Assembly: GCA_020072845.1 (NCBI GenBank)
Contig: JAIQGF010000016.1
Span: forward strand, 62,001-126,000
Source: Terriglobia bacterium
Lineage (GTDB): Bacteria > Acidobacteriota > Terriglobia > Terriglobales > Acidobacteriaceae
DNA: 64,000 nucleotides
Reading direction: 5' to 3'
Positions 44,401-51,794 of this stretch are shown here, piece after piece. The position numbers and the translations under genes were made by a program. The notes beneath the pieces are model-generated. The model was not told where the DNA came from, searched no databases, and was given only the letters and a program-made list of their open reading frames with translations. Positions within the stretch are counted from its first letter, which is position 1. The number at the start of each line of letters is the position of its first letter.

Positions 44401-44978
44401 GTGGCTTCCAGCGTCACCTGCACCTGCACCGGCAAGCGCTTGCCGGCCTGCCTCATGCCGTCGAACACCGCCGCCAGCGCCGCTTTCGCCTGCAGCAGGT
44501 CCTGACAGGTTTCCACCAGCAGAATGTCCACGCCGCCTTCGATCAACGCCAGCACCTGCTCCAGGTACACGGCCGTCATATCGTCGTACGATATATGCCC
44601 CAGCGACGGCAGCTTGGTGGTCGGGCCGATGGACCCCGCCACGTACCGCTTCCGGCCGTTGGAAAATTCCGCCGCCACCTCGCGCGCCAGTTGCGCCGCC
44701 GCCCGGTTGATCTCCCCGACCTTGTCCTCGAGCTGGTATTCGCCCAGCACGATGCGCGTCGCCCCAAACGTGTTGGTCTCCACCACGTCGCACCCGGCCC
44801 GGTAATAACCGGCATGGATGTCGCGGATGATGTCCGGCCGGCTCAGCACCAGCAGTTCATTGCACCCTTCCTTGCCCCAGTAGTCATCCACGGACGGGTT
44901 CCGCGCCTGGATGGACGTCCCCATCGCGCCGTCATAGATGACCACACGCTCCCGCACGGCTTTTAGAAAGTCAGACAT
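41409..44978 (-). CDS. metH: Cobalamin-dependent methionine synthase with a repeat-derived insertion
   Basis: A 1189-residue MetH. Domain order: homocysteine-binding barrel at about 1-320 (YDGAMGTSIQARN; zinc Cys in GGCCGTT), pterin-binding barrel at about 340-620, cobalamin-binding cap and Rossmann domain (KGDVHDIGKN with the axial DxHxxG, then the SGLLVKSTLEM region) and a C-terminal activation domain (GYWPAQSEGNDVIVYE, EIGVEDAPRISD-like and SFGYPACPHMED). About residues 980-1001 (DGRSSMVDGEKVDGRRSTVDG) are encoded by GTCGAC-type heptads inside the activation domain, where relatives carry only a short variable loop. The ATG at 44978 is preferred to an upstream TTG. Confidence 0.95.
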   Translation of the reverse strand: MSDFLKAVRERVVIYDGAMGTSIQARNPSVDDYWGKEGCNELLVLSRPDIIRDIHAGYYRAGCDVVETNTFGATRIVLGEYQLEDKVGEINRAAAQLAREVAAEFSNGRKRYVAGSIGPTTKLPSLGHISYDDMTAVYLEQVLALIEGGVDILLVETCQDLLQAKAALAAVFDGMRQAGKRLPVQVQVTLEATGTMLLGTEIGAALTSLEPFDVDAIGLNCATGPKEMNDAVRYLGINSPKEISVLPNAGLPQNVGGHAVYALKPEELAEYHKLFITEYGVRIVGGCCGTTAEHLKKVVEVCSHLQPAKRDVKPTAAAASAYSMVPLDLDPKPLIVAEEMNATTRVATFRNLLQQGKYDDILAVAKKLAAEGSHMLDLCCAIVGEDEKKYISSVLEKVATRVPAPILVDSTEADVVEEALKRIPGKAIINSINLEDGEKRTSKVLPMAKRYGAAVIALTIDEEGMALTADKKVAIAKRICKLATEKYGMRAVDLIFDALTLPISTGQEEYRSAGMETLNAVKRIKEELPEVKTILGVSNISFGLATYPRRVLNSVFMHEAVNYGLDMAIVNYSKIYPLYKIPEAEVEIARKLIYQDRSQGDPLQAYMAFFAGREKTVEEVVHVESLSVEDKLKFSIVHGEKTIGEGASKQSLEQVLEDALKTYTPLDLINNVLLDGMRTVGDLFGARKMQLPSVLDSASVMKAAVAHLEPKMEKVAGREKGIMVLATVKGDVHDIGKNLVDIILSNNGYKVVNLGIKQPADTIIKAAQEHKADIIGLSGLLVKSTLEMKYVIQDLQQQGLKFPVVCGGAALTRKYVEDDLRREYADAVFYAGDAFDGLHVMDDLTQSAEKREARLAEGRVAKEFTKAAAATAEAEVSTARSTAVGPAPNLPRPPFWGARVKKDFDLREVFQYINETALFKNQWQLKTASQEEYLRVVEEKYRPILNGLEEEIIREGWFEPKVVWGYWPAQSEGNDVIVYEVDGRSSMVDGEKVDGRRSTVDGEEDVIRTVPVLEGVDVRGNARELLRFTFPRQREGRRLCIADFFAPKSSGEMDVIGLSLVTIGHKASELTQKLFHGGEYTRYLYLHGISVETAEALAELQHRLMRQELGIAGEDAPRISDLFHQKYRGSRFSFGYPACPHMEDQTKLFKLLRPEEAIGVKLTTGFMLDPEQSTSAIVVHHPGAKYFVA
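41976..42039 (-). repeat. Heptad repeat R18 inserted in frame in metH
   Basis: GTCGACC runs for four units (41976-42002), then a TTTTT spacer and degenerate ATCGACC units (42010-42039). All is coding, encoding a MVDG/STVDG-type repeat in the MetH activation domain. Confidence 0.85.
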
Positions 44979-45011
44979 ATCTCGCAAATTTCCAGTGTAC
45001 TAACGACTGTT

Positions 45012-45063
45012 TAAAGCTGTCATCCTGCCGTAGCTAATTGCTAATGGCAAATTGCTGATAGCT
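45012..45063. repeat. Repeat R19a: GCTAATT heptads upstream of metH
   Basis: TGTCATCCTGCCG is followed by GCTAATT, GCTAATG, GCAAATT, GCTGATA, GCTAATA in register, ending next to the nuoI terminator. The array sits just upstream of the metH start codon rather than at a stop. Confidence 0.75.
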
Positions 45064-45090
45064 AATAAAAACGCCCGACTTGTGCCGGGC
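45064..45090 (-). terminator. Rho-independent terminator after nuoI
   Basis: On the minus strand GCCCG and CGGGC (6 bp with neighbours) close a loop and are followed by GTTTTTATT. The order on the minus strand is nuoI stop, GAAACT array, terminator, heptad array. Confidence 0.75.
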
Positions 45091-45096
45091 TTGTTC

Positions 45097-45119
45097 TGAA
45101 ACTGAAACTGAAACTGAAA
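45097..45119 (-). repeat. Repeat R19b: (GAAACT)4 at the nuoI stop
   Basis: Four perfect 6-nt GAAACT units end exactly at the nuoI stop codon (CTA at 45120-45122). The unit is 6 nt here rather than 7. Confidence 0.85.
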
Positions 45120-45668
45120 CTATATCTTGCCCGCCGCCGGCGTATCGCTCAGCTTGTAACGCTCCGGATTTTTCTCCACCTCGGCGCGGTTGAACACCGC
45201 GTTGGCCCCGAGGTGGGCCGGCATGGACGACAGCAGTTGCTCCTTGCGGTACACCAGGTTGCTGGCGCTAAACGTGGCAATCTCGAAGCCGTGCCCGTGC
45301 GTGATCGCATCCGTCGGACACGCCTCCACGCAGTATCCGCAGAAGATGCACCGGTTGTAATCGATGTTGTAGACGCGGGCGTAGCGCTCGGCGCCGCTGA
45401 CCCGGTGTTCGGCGGTGTTCTCGGCGGCCTCGATGTAAATGCAGTTCGAGGGACAGGCGGCGGCGCAGAGAAAGCACGCGACGCATTTTTCCAGGCCGTT
45501 CTCGTCGCGCTGCAGCACGTGCACGCCGCGATAGCGCTCCTGGAATTGCGCGCCGCGCAGCGGACCCGGCCCGTCGGGATAATTCTCCACGATGGTGGGC
45601 TGGAACAGCTCGCGCAGGGTGACGCTCATCCCTTTGGCGATCGCTCCGATGTTTCTGAACACGGCCAT
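45120..45668 (-). CDS. nuoI: NADH-quinone oxidoreductase subunit I-like ferredoxin
   Basis: A 182-residue protein of the NuoI type, with an amphipathic N-terminal helix (AIAKGMSVTLRELFQPT) and two 4Fe-4S sites, CVACFLCAAACPSNCI and CIFCGYCVEACPTDAI. In complex I this peripheral subunit passes electrons towards the quinone site. Other nuo genes are not adjacent, so it may belong to a dispersed complex or a related oxidoreductase; a lone ferredoxin role cannot be excluded. Confidence 0.88.
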   Translation of the reverse strand: MAVFRNIGAIAKGMSVTLRELFQPTIVENYPDGPGPLRGAQFQERYRGVHVLQRDENGLEKCVACFLCAAACPSNCIYIEAAENTAEHRVSGAERYARVYNIDYNRCIFCGYCVEACPTDAITHGHGFEIATFSASNLVYRKEQLLSSMPAHLGANAVFNRAEVEKNPERYKLSDTPAAGKI

Positions 45669-45714
45669 GACCGTATCAGTATAAATGACAGCCTGGGCCG
45701 GCTAGCAATTGCCG

Positions 45715-45808
45715 GCCTGCGGAATTGAAAATTGCCAATTTGAGAAGACTGTTCAGCTCGGCACAATCAATCCGGCAATTCCGCAGTTCTGCAATTCCGC
45801 AATCCTAC
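45715..45808. repeat. Repeat R20: degenerate CCGCAATT/AATTGCGG-type arms
   Basis: GCGGAATTGAAAATTGCC lies near 45718-45735. CCGGCAATTCCGCAGTTCTGC and AATTCCGCAATCC run to the stop of the SRPBCC gene at 45809. The two arms are approximate reverse complements of each other around a 40-nt spacer. Confidence 0.7.
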
Positions 45809-46456
45809 TCACTTCCCCGCCCACTGCCGCGGGCCCACCGCAAAACGCTTGTAGAGCTGTCCCAGGACGTAGGCGTTGCCGGTCTGGAAGAATTTGTAGA
45901 CCTTGTCCCAATCCTCGCCGCTCTGCCAGCCGGTCATGATCTCGGAAACGCGCACACTGCCGTTGCCCAAGTCCTTGATCTGCATGATCGCCGATAACTG
46001 ATCGGCATTGGCTACGGAGGCGGGAAAGATCTGCGTCCCGAGCTTGACGTGGATGGCGACCATCTCCAGCGGGATGTACGCCAGCACCGTGTTGTAGATG
46101 GTGCCGGGATCGCCGATCCGGGCCGCCGGATTGTAGTTGGTGTAGTAATGCCCGCCGGTCTTCATCTCCACTTCCGTGACCGGCGCCACAAAGCTGCGCA
46201 AGCCCTCGGAGGTGCTCACCGCCTCCCAAACCTGCTTCGGCGTGACCCCTGGAATGACGATTTCCAGCCGCTGCACGCGCTCGCCATTGGTCGCTACGAA
46301 CGAAGTGTCGGCGGTCTTGGCGGTGAAGTCCTTGTCGGGGAGCGCATCGTGCATCTTGGCAACGTCGAGCTTGGGCTGCTCGGAAATTTTCTGCTCTTGC
46401 GCGCATGCGCAGGCAGCCACAAGTAGTAGCCAGACCAAGGTTGTTGTCTTTGTCAT
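45809..46456 (-). CDS. Exported SRPBCC (START-like) domain protein
   Basis: A 215-residue protein with a signal peptide (MTKTTTLVWLLLVAACACAQ) and a START/SRPBCC fold: QRLEIVIPGVTPKQVWEAVSTSEGLRSFVAPVTEVEMKTGGHYY and YIPLEMVAIHVKLGTQIFP. The N-terminal 38 residues of the longer frame were excluded since the chosen ATG opens the signal peptide. Members bind hydrophobic ligands; the ligand is unknown. A divergent fragment of a second SRPBCC protein and a TetR regulator lie upstream on the same strand. Confidence 0.8.
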   Translation of the reverse strand: MTKTTTLVWLLLVAACACAQEQKISEQPKLDVAKMHDALPDKDFTAKTADTSFVATNGERVQRLEIVIPGVTPKQVWEAVSTSEGLRSFVAPVTEVEMKTGGHYYTNYNPAARIGDPGTIYNTVLAYIPLEMVAIHVKLGTQIFPASVANADQLSAIMQIKDLGNGSVRVSEIMTGWQSGEDWDKVYKFFQTGNAYVLGQLYKRFAVGPRQWAGK

Positions 46457-46461
46457 ACATC

Positions 46462-46597
46462 CTCTCTCTGGTTCTCGGTTATCGGTTTGCGGTCGTCGGT
46501 TTCTCAGTTCGCCGGCACGGCGCTCGATTCCTGGCCATTGCGCAGCCGACAACCGGAAGGCGACCACCACCGAAAACCGATCACCGACAATCGATAA
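46462..46597. repeat. Repeat module R21: GGTTCTC/GAACCGA-type heptads, two inverted arms
   Basis: Units GGTTCTC, GGTTATC, GGTTTGC, GGTCGTC, GGTTTCTC run at 46467-46502. Their reverse complements ACCACCG, AAAACCG, ATCACCG, ACAATCG run at about 46566-46596. The right arm abuts the stop of the SRPBCC remnant at 46598. Confidence 0.8.
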
Positions 46598-46723
46598 CTA
46601 TTTCTTCGGCGCACTCGCCGCGTCCGGATTCCCCGTTTCGACGTAATTCTTCAAGCGCGTGAACTGCTCCGTCAGCACGCCATCCACCGGAACGGCCAGG
46701 CTGTTCATGCCGGCGGGCAACTT
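46598..46723 (-). pseudogene. C-terminal remnant of an SRPBCC protein
   Basis: A 41-codon minus-strand open segment, terminated upstream by a TAG in the R22 array, encodes NSLAVPVDGVLTEQFTRLKNYVETGNPDA, a C-terminal segment common in exported SRPBCC proteins of this phylum. Only the tail survives; the missing body would have lain where repeats now stand, between this fragment and the TetR gene. The remnant sits next to an intact SRPBCC gene, so a tandem duplication with decay is likely. Confidence 0.55.
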
Positions 46724-46726
46724 CTA

Positions 46727-46778
46727 GTTCCCGGTTTTTGGTTTACCGACAACCGCAAACCGAGAACCGAAGGACCCT
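46727..46778. repeat. Repeat R22: ACCGACA-type heptads at the TetR stop
   Basis: Units ACCGACA, ACCGCAA, ACCGAGA, ACCGAAG run at 46745-46772, close to the TetR stop codon (46777-46779). A GGTTTTTGG arm at 46732-46741 is a partial inverted partner. Confidence 0.75.
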
Positions 46779-47415
46779 ACGCAGGTCGATCCGAAAGCAG
46801 GTAGCCAACATAGGCCCGCAAATTCGAAATCGAAGCATCGTAGAACGATATATCGCGATGCGTCCGCGCCTGCATGACGGCGCCTTCCATGGTGGTCAGG
46901 ACGAAGGTCGCCAAGCTGTTGCGGTCCACGCTGGCGGGCAGACGCTCCCCGGCCTGATCGAGGCAGTCGCGGATGTGGTCGCGCCAGGCGGCGAAGTTGG
47001 CGGCGATCTTCTCCCGCGCCTGGGGGGAATGGCGCGCCACCTCCAGCGCCAGCTTCCCTACCGGACACTCGTAATCGAGACCCGTCATGACCAGGCGGCC
47101 GCGATAGTCCTCCAGCACGGCGAAAATGCGCTCGATGGGATCTTCCTCGCGCGCAAAGGCCGGCTGCATGACGATCGGGTACAGCAGGGTCTTGAAAAAC
47201 TCCAGGCCCTCCACCAGCAGGTCGTGCTTGTTATCGAAGAAGTAGTAGAGGCTGCCGCTGTTGACCCCGGCGCGCTTCAGGATCTCGGCCACGGTGGTCG
47301 CTTCGTAACCCTGGGTGGTGAATAATTCCATGGCAGCCATGAGGAGCCGCTCGCGGGTAGAGGAAGAAGGAGGCGGGGTGCGGAGCCGCTCGCGAGTTAG
47401 AATCGCTTGTTGCAT
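46777..47415 (-). CDS. TetR-family transcriptional regulator
   Basis: A 212-residue regulator. The HTH at about 20-60 reads STRERLLMAAMELFTTQGYEATTVAEILKRAGVNSGSLYYFFDNKHDLL, the canonical TetR N-terminus; the rest is an all-helical ligand-binding and dimerisation domain. The N-terminal 19 residues are an extension with a second RERL. A gapped palindrome directly upstream of the start (47416-47431) suggests autoregulation. The likely regulated genes are the SRPBCC gene downstream and the lost partner between them. Confidence 0.88.
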   Translation of the reverse strand: MQQAILTRERLRTPPPSSSTRERLLMAAMELFTTQGYEATTVAEILKRAGVNSGSLYYFFDNKHDLLVEGLEFFKTLLYPIVMQPAFAREEDPIERIFAVLEDYRGRLVMTGLDYECPVGKLALEVARHSPQAREKIAANFAAWRDHIRDCLDQAGERLPASVDRNSLATFVLTTMEGAVMQARTHRDISFYDASISNLRAYVGYLLSDRPA

Positions 47416-47431
47416 TTGATTGATCGTTCAA
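47416..47431. promoter_or_regulatory. Palindromic operator directly upstream of the TetR start codon
   Basis: TTGA, 2 nt, GATC, 2 nt, TCAA is a perfect gapped palindrome immediately upstream of the TetR start codon. It could serve TetR autorepression. The 12 matched positions are short for a full operator, so support is modest. Confidence 0.45.
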
Positions 47432-47806
47432 CTAAATACAACGACGGAGCTGCCTGTGTCAAGCCATTTCGCAATTCAGGAGCATCTCGTCCCGCATTTC
47501 CGGATCACAGGTATGATTTGACCGGCTGATTTAAGTGAACAGCGGTGCGTCCCCAAAGACCCGCAGATCGCTTGTTCTGAATTCGTAACAGATTCCTTTA
47601 TTCGCGCCTGTTAGACAGCACCTCGTCCTAAGCTAGGCTGTGCAAACGTTCATCGCGAGCGCTTGCTGGCAGTCGAGGAGTCTTGCGGAGGCGCAGGAAC
47701 CAGCAGACAGAGACTCAAACCGGAATGGTTGTTACGATTTCAAAACACGAAACCAATCTTTCAGTTATTTGGGGAAAATCTTCTCGCCTCATCTGGGGGG
47801 TGGAGT
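47432..47806. other. Noncoding region between the TetR and choice-of-anchor genes
   Basis: This stretch holds the start side of both divergent genes. I see only scattered AT-rich segments and no clear promoter hexamers, repeats or RNA structure. An in-frame extension of the downstream gene begins at 47663 but lacks a ribosome site. Confidence 0.4.
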
Positions 47807-49297
47807 GTGCTCTTGGCAAGCAGATTGGTACTGGCGCGGCTCCTGCTGTTCAGTTGGCCGTTGGTCTTGCTAGTCGGCGGTAATGCTCGACTAGTGCCCG
47901 CGGCATTCGCACAACAACCGGAGGCACCAGCAGCAACAATTGGTCCTCTGCCGCCCGGACTGCAGCCCCAGGTAGATGCGATGTGGGGAGTGCTGCCGTC
48001 GAAAGTGGTGCGCGATAACTTCGGGCATTTCATAAGCTCGAAGTACTACTGCATTGAGGTTGTGATCGGGAACAACTCCGGTTACGCGCTACAGATCGCG
48101 ACGGTCGGGTTTCACCTGCAGAACCTGCCCGGACGTACGCTTCCGACGAACGGCTACCATATAGCCCGAGGCACGCTGGAAAAGGGACAGGAAGTCGGGC
48201 CAAGGGCACTCTTCCTTCATACTGTGGAAACGGCCGGTACCGTGGCCACTGCCTTTGGTCCATTCTTTCGCGAGCCGACGCACAAAGCGAATTATGAAGC
48301 TGGTGTAGGCATCTTCAGCAATCCCTTCGAAAAGGGGCTGGAGCTGATCCTGCCGGACACCACAATCAGAGAACTCAACCGCCTGGATGACCAGACGCTC
48401 CGCGATGGCATGATTATCCCGAACAATGTCCAGATACGGACCGTGGTTTTCTTCGCCAAGGACAGGCTGTCTTCGCTGATCACCTCTCCCTCGGTTAATG
48501 CTACCGGAGCCTGTTCAGCCATCCCGCGAAGAACAGGCCTTGGTGCCTGGTTGCGGCGCAGCCGGGAAAAGTGTCTGGACCAAGCCGAGATCGGCCAGGT
48601 CGAAGCAGCTCTTAACCAGTTGGTAGTGGTCGGCGACCAGATTGCGTATATCAATCGGGTCTCAGTCCAGGTAAGCCAGGCGTCACCCTTGTCGTTGTCC
48701 GCCAATAACCTCAATTTCCCCGAACAGGCACTAGGCACAACTAGCGCAGCGAAGACGATCAGCGCAGCCAATACTGGCGCGACGGCACTGACAATTGAGG
48801 GCATTGCGGCCACCGGGGACTTCGCTGCCTCGCACACGTGTGGGGCCAGTGTCGCCCCTCAAGCAACCTGTATCATCAGCGTCACGTTCACCCCCACTGC
48901 TGCCGGAATACGCACGGGCAACGTTTCCATTGCACGTTCCGGTTCGGGAAGCCCGCAGACCGTGGTGTTGACTGGCACCGGAATCGCTGCCCTGTCATTC
49001 ACGCCGGCGGCGCCGCCTGCGTTTGCTAATCAACGCTTGAACTCGGCCAGTGCAGCTCAAGTTGTTCAGCTAACCAACAACACTCCTGCTGCGGTGCCGG
49101 TGGCGATTGCGACCGAGGGCGACTTCGCACAGACGAACGACTGCGGGGCGACAGTTCCCCCGACCAGCACATGCCGGATTCAAGTCACATTCACGCCCAC
49201 CGCCGCCGGAAAACGTGACGGAGTACTGGTCGTAACTCCGACGGGCAATGGCAAGGCAATCAAAGTGCCGTTAAGCGGAGTGGGCGTAACCCCATAG
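47807..49297 (+). CDS. Exported choice-of-anchor D domain protein
   Basis: A 496-residue protein. The start is the GTG at 47807, preceded by GGGGGG; it opens a signal peptide (VLLASRLVLARLLLFSWPLVLLV). The first 300 residues are unfamiliar and may be a receptor-like or enzyme-like domain. Two immunoglobulin-like choice-of-anchor D repeats follow (ASPLSLSANNLNFPEQALGTTSAAKTISAANTG and TGTGIAALSFTPAAPPAFANQ), each ending in FTPTAAG-type motifs with paired Cys (CGASVAPQATC, CGATVPPTSTC). The next gene begins 31 nt downstream, so they are probably an operon. Confidence 0.75.
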   Translation: MLLASRLVLARLLLFSWPLVLLVGGNARLVPAAFAQQPEAPAATIGPLPPGLQPQVDAMWGVLPSKVVRDNFGHFISSKYYCIEVVIGNNSGYALQIATVGFHLQNLPGRTLPTNGYHIARGTLEKGQEVGPRALFLHTVETAGTVATAFGPFFREPTHKANYEAGVGIFSNPFEKGLELILPDTTIRELNRLDDQTLRDGMIIPNNVQIRTVVFFAKDRLSSLITSPSVNATGACSAIPRRTGLGAWLRRSREKCLDQAEIGQVEAALNQLVVVGDQIAYINRVSVQVSQASPLSLSANNLNFPEQALGTTSAAKTISAANTGATALTIEGIAATGDFAASHTCGASVAPQATCIISVTFTPTAAGIRTGNVSIARSGSGSPQTVVLTGTGIAALSFTPAAPPAFANQRLNSASAAQVVQLTNNTPAAVPVAIATEGDFAQTNDCGATVPPTSTCRIQVTFTPTAAGKRDGVLVVTPTGNGKAIKVPLSGVGVTP

Positions 49298-49328
49298 TGC
49301 TGTTTTCAACGGGTGAGGACAGAGTCCT

Positions 49329-50732
49329 ATGTGCATGCAGCCAAATGACGTTCGGCCCTACCAGAAGTGGCACTGGGCGGGCGATCAAATCGCGTACGAC
49401 ACCATCATCCCAGCCTCGCGGGCCGTGCCCGGGACACGCAAGAGGTGGTATCCAATTGACATCCGGGAGTACCTGACAACGCAGGGAAATGCAGTCATAC
49501 GGAAAGCGGTGCGCGAAATCGTCGGCGAGCTCAACAAGTCCGACCAGGCGAAGTTCCTATCGGAGGCGCCCGGCTCGTTCGACTTCCGCGCCGATGCAGT
49601 GGTCGAATACACCAGCCGCCTGGAGTACCGGCCCTTAGGGCGGCGCTTTGACCAGTGGCTGTTCCCGGATGAAACCCTGGCAGTACAGGGTGGCGATTGC
49701 GAGGACCTGGCTTTCCTGCTTGCTGCTCTGCTGGAAGCCACCGGCATCAGCAGTTACTGCATTCGAGTTGCCTTGGGCCGGGTCACCCACCACGACATCA
49801 GCGGCAGGGTAAATCGGTCTGATCATGCTTGGGTCGTCTATCTCAACGAGGCGGGCGCATGGGAGATTCTGGAACCGCTGGCCATTAGCAGTAAGACACA
49901 CCGGAGAGGCCGGCGGGAAAAGACTAAACGGGAGCTGGGCGCGATCGAATACACGCCGTACTTCGTTTTCAATCGCGAACACCTCTGGCGCGTACGGGGC
50001 CCACATAAGCATGCCGGGCTTGAACTTCCTCAGTATCTGGGCACGCGCAGGTTCTGGAAGGAATTCAGACCGCTGTTTGCCGCCAAGGTACATGAAGGGA
50101 TTTTCGACGAGGCGCTGGTAGGGATGTCCGCTTCCGATCTGAGAACGGTCAAGCGAACAAGCTTGATGGTGGACGTCAATGTCCTAAGCTACGACCCCCG
50201 CGACCATTTCGATTTTGCCTACATTAAGGAAGGCTGGGACCTCGTGAAATCCCGTCTGAAGACCGGAGAACTGCGCGATTTCGCTCTGGCCGCCCACTCC
50301 ATCGGAGACTTCTACGCTCACTCGTTTTATGCCGACTTCGCCAACACAGACGCGGCTGGCAACTTGATTCCGTACGATCCGGACCGACCGAACCTGAAGG
50401 CGTCTCCTGAATACGACTTCAGCGGTTACCAGGGTCTACCGGGGTGTTCGGAAGGCGCAGCAGAAGCAGCCGCGAGTTGGCGGGGTGAATTGATCAGTGG
50501 GCAGTGGTGGCGCTGGTTCACAACTCTCCCTGATGAACTCCAGAACAGCAAGGACTTTGCGCATCACCGGTGCTTGCCGGATCACGATGAGGTGGCGGTA
50601 GATGACGTCATCCCGAAGAGCCAGCAACGGCATTATCAGAAGGGGTCGGAATATACAACCCAGTTTCGGCAAAGACGGAAGGCTGCTATAGATCATATCC
50701 GCCAGGTTTACCAGAAGTGGCAACCCGCATAG
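49329..50732 (+). CDS. Transglutaminase-like protein with a Het-C-like C-terminal domain
   Basis: A 467-residue protein without an obvious signal peptide. An N-terminal transglutaminase/protease-like core shows the Cys in GGDCEDLA (C124), the His in DHAWVVYL (H167) and an acidic residue in WEILEP, the usual triad order. The C-terminal 130 residues include AAHSIGDFYAHSFYADF (H323, D327, H331), close to the HxxxDFYxH pattern of Het-C/zinc-phospholipase-C-like domains. The pairing could give a cross-linking or peptidase activity with a lipid- or metal-binding module. It follows the secreted choice-of-anchor gene. I do not know this architecture. Confidence 0.65.
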   Translation: MCMQPNDVRPYQKWHWAGDQIAYDTIIPASRAVPGTRKRWYPIDIREYLTTQGNAVIRKAVREIVGELNKSDQAKFLSEAPGSFDFRADAVVEYTSRLEYRPLGRRFDQWLFPDETLAVQGGDCEDLAFLLAALLEATGISSYCIRVALGRVTHHDISGRVNRSDHAWVVYLNEAGAWEILEPLAISSKTHRRGRREKTKRELGAIEYTPYFVFNREHLWRVRGPHKHAGLELPQYLGTRRFWKEFRPLFAAKVHEGIFDEALVGMSASDLRTVKRTSLMVDVNVLSYDPRDHFDFAYIKEGWDLVKSRLKTGELRDFALAAHSIGDFYAHSFYADFANTDAAGNLIPYDPDRPNLKASPEYDFSGYQGLPGCSEGAAEAAASWRGELISGQWWRWFTTLPDELQNSKDFAHHRCLPDHDEVAVDDVIPKSQQRHYQKGSEYTTQFRQRRKAAIDHIRQVYQKWQPA

Positions 50733-50965
50733 CCAAACTGCAGCCAGCGAGTCGGGTGCCAGGCTCGACGGAATGATTGCAGGGACGGAGAGCCAAGATG
50801 ACTCGTTCTAAGTAGGCTGTATTGGAGACCAAGACTGTCCGATGTGGCGCGGCTTGCGGCGTGGTGTATTCACTCCGCGAGGCACACGGCAAGGCGGTCA
50901 AGATGGCTATACCCGCTGCGAATGGACTGCGGACGACTGTGGAACGCTTGTAAGTAATTGAAATT

Positions 50966-50990
50966 TGGAGCGGGGAACGGGAGTTGAACC
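50966..50990 (-). other. tRNA 3'-end-like fragment (possible attachment-site remnant)
   Basis: TGGAGCGGGG followed by AACGGGAGTTGAACC resembles the 3' acceptor and T-arm region (with encoded CCA) of a tRNA such as tRNA-Gly, read on the minus strand. The T-stem does not pair cleanly and no matching 5' half is found, so it is not a working tRNA. Confidence 0.4.
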
Positions 50991-51034
50991 TCTAGCCGCC
51001 CGCGCCACAACGGTAATTGAGAGACTTAGCGCAC

Positions 51035-51055
51035 GCGCGGGTGGCATCCGCAGAC
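51035..51055 (+). repeat. 21-nt direct repeat, copy 1
   Basis: GCGCGGGTGGCATCCGCAGAC occurs here and again at 51303-51323, exactly, 268 nt apart. A second, shorter shared motif (GCGAATGGACTGC) also occurs twice around it. Confidence 0.8.
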
Positions 51056-51302
51056 GCTAGGGACAGCAAAACCCCCATTTCGCAACGCGAATGGACTGCA
51101 ACTGGGCTGTGGAACTTCAGCGCCTCACGGGAAGGGGTACGGGCCGAGGTTTTGATGCCCGGCGCAGGTTCGTCGGTACTCCCGGACTGCGGGACTGCCG
51201 CAGTCCAGGAAGATTTTCAGCGGCTGCTCGAGCTCGCTGCACAATCTGCCGCGGCCGGCGCGGGCGGCCTGGCTGCCGGTTCCTCATCGGCTTTAGCGCG
51301 AG

Positions 51303-51323
51303 GCGCGGGTGGCATCCGCAGAC
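51303..51323 (+). repeat. 21-nt direct repeat, copy 2
   Basis: The second exact copy of the 21-nt repeat at 51035-51055. The 268-nt segment between has no clear gene. Confidence 0.8.
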
Positions 51324-51499
51324 CAACGGCGAGCGTGAATCGACTCGTGGCAAGTACAACAGCATTGGTCGAGTTCACCGCGTCCGTGACCGTTCGGGCC
51401 ATGAACTCCCAGACAATCGCGCGAAATCGTGACGCGGTTTGCTACTGCTAATTCCCGCCTCCGCGCGTGCCGCTCGGAGGCGCTTCGGTAAATCGCCAT

Positions 51500-51517
51500 T
51501 GTGTCTTTTTTGACACA
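51500..51517. promoter_or_regulatory. TGTGTC-TTTTTT-GACACA palindrome
   Basis: A 6-bp inverted repeat around a T6 spacer. It could be an operator or a hairpin; it lies 277 nt upstream of the terminase-like gene start and has no known match to me. Confidence 0.35.
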
Positions 51518-51714
51518 TGATATGCTTGCGGCGCCGTCGGTGCTTGTCCTCAGCTCAGGACACTACTGCGGCGTCCGACTCGGGGGGACGGCGGCCGGTG
51601 CTGCTTCGTTTAGCCGGCGCACGGGGCACCTCAATTCATCGTGTCCCCAGGCCGCGCCGGGGGGTTGCCAGCTTCGCCATGACGGTAATCGGAGGGGGGC
51701 GGATCTATCGAGCC

Positions 51715-51736
51715 CGTGCCGGAGTCTCCCGGCACG
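51715..51736 (+). terminator. GC hairpin upstream of the terminase-like gene
   Basis: CGTGCCGG and CCGGCACG pair perfectly around a 6-nt loop. No T-tract follows, so it may instead be an RNA leader stem of the downstream gene at 51795. Confidence 0.3.
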
Positions 51737-51794
51737 GCCAGGCGACAAAATGGAGAAATGTCCGGTCTCGGCTAGTACCAGCAGGAGTTTCGTA

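Larger units (their letters stand above)
50733..51794. other. Gene-poor region with direct repeats and a tRNA 3'-end-like fragment
   Basis: No convincing gene is present. The features seen are a tRNA 3'-end-like sequence at about 50966-50990, an exact 21-nt direct repeat at 51035-51055 and 51303-51323, a TGTGTC/GACACA palindrome at 51500-51517 and a GC hairpin at 51715-51736. This looks like decayed mobile DNA. Confidence 0.5.

Noticed and set aside
42462-44966. An 834-residue open frame on the plus strand over metH
   Set aside because: Antisense shadow of metH; composition is His/Arg/Gln rich without recognisable domains.
44979-45119. A cobalamin or SAM riboswitch upstream of metH
   Set aside because: The short gap to nuoI is filled by repeats and a terminator, with no riboswitch consensus.
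50966-51000. A complete tRNA gene near 51 kb
   Set aside because: Only the 3' third resembles a tRNA. The T-stem does not pair and no 5' acceptor half is present downstream on the plus strand.
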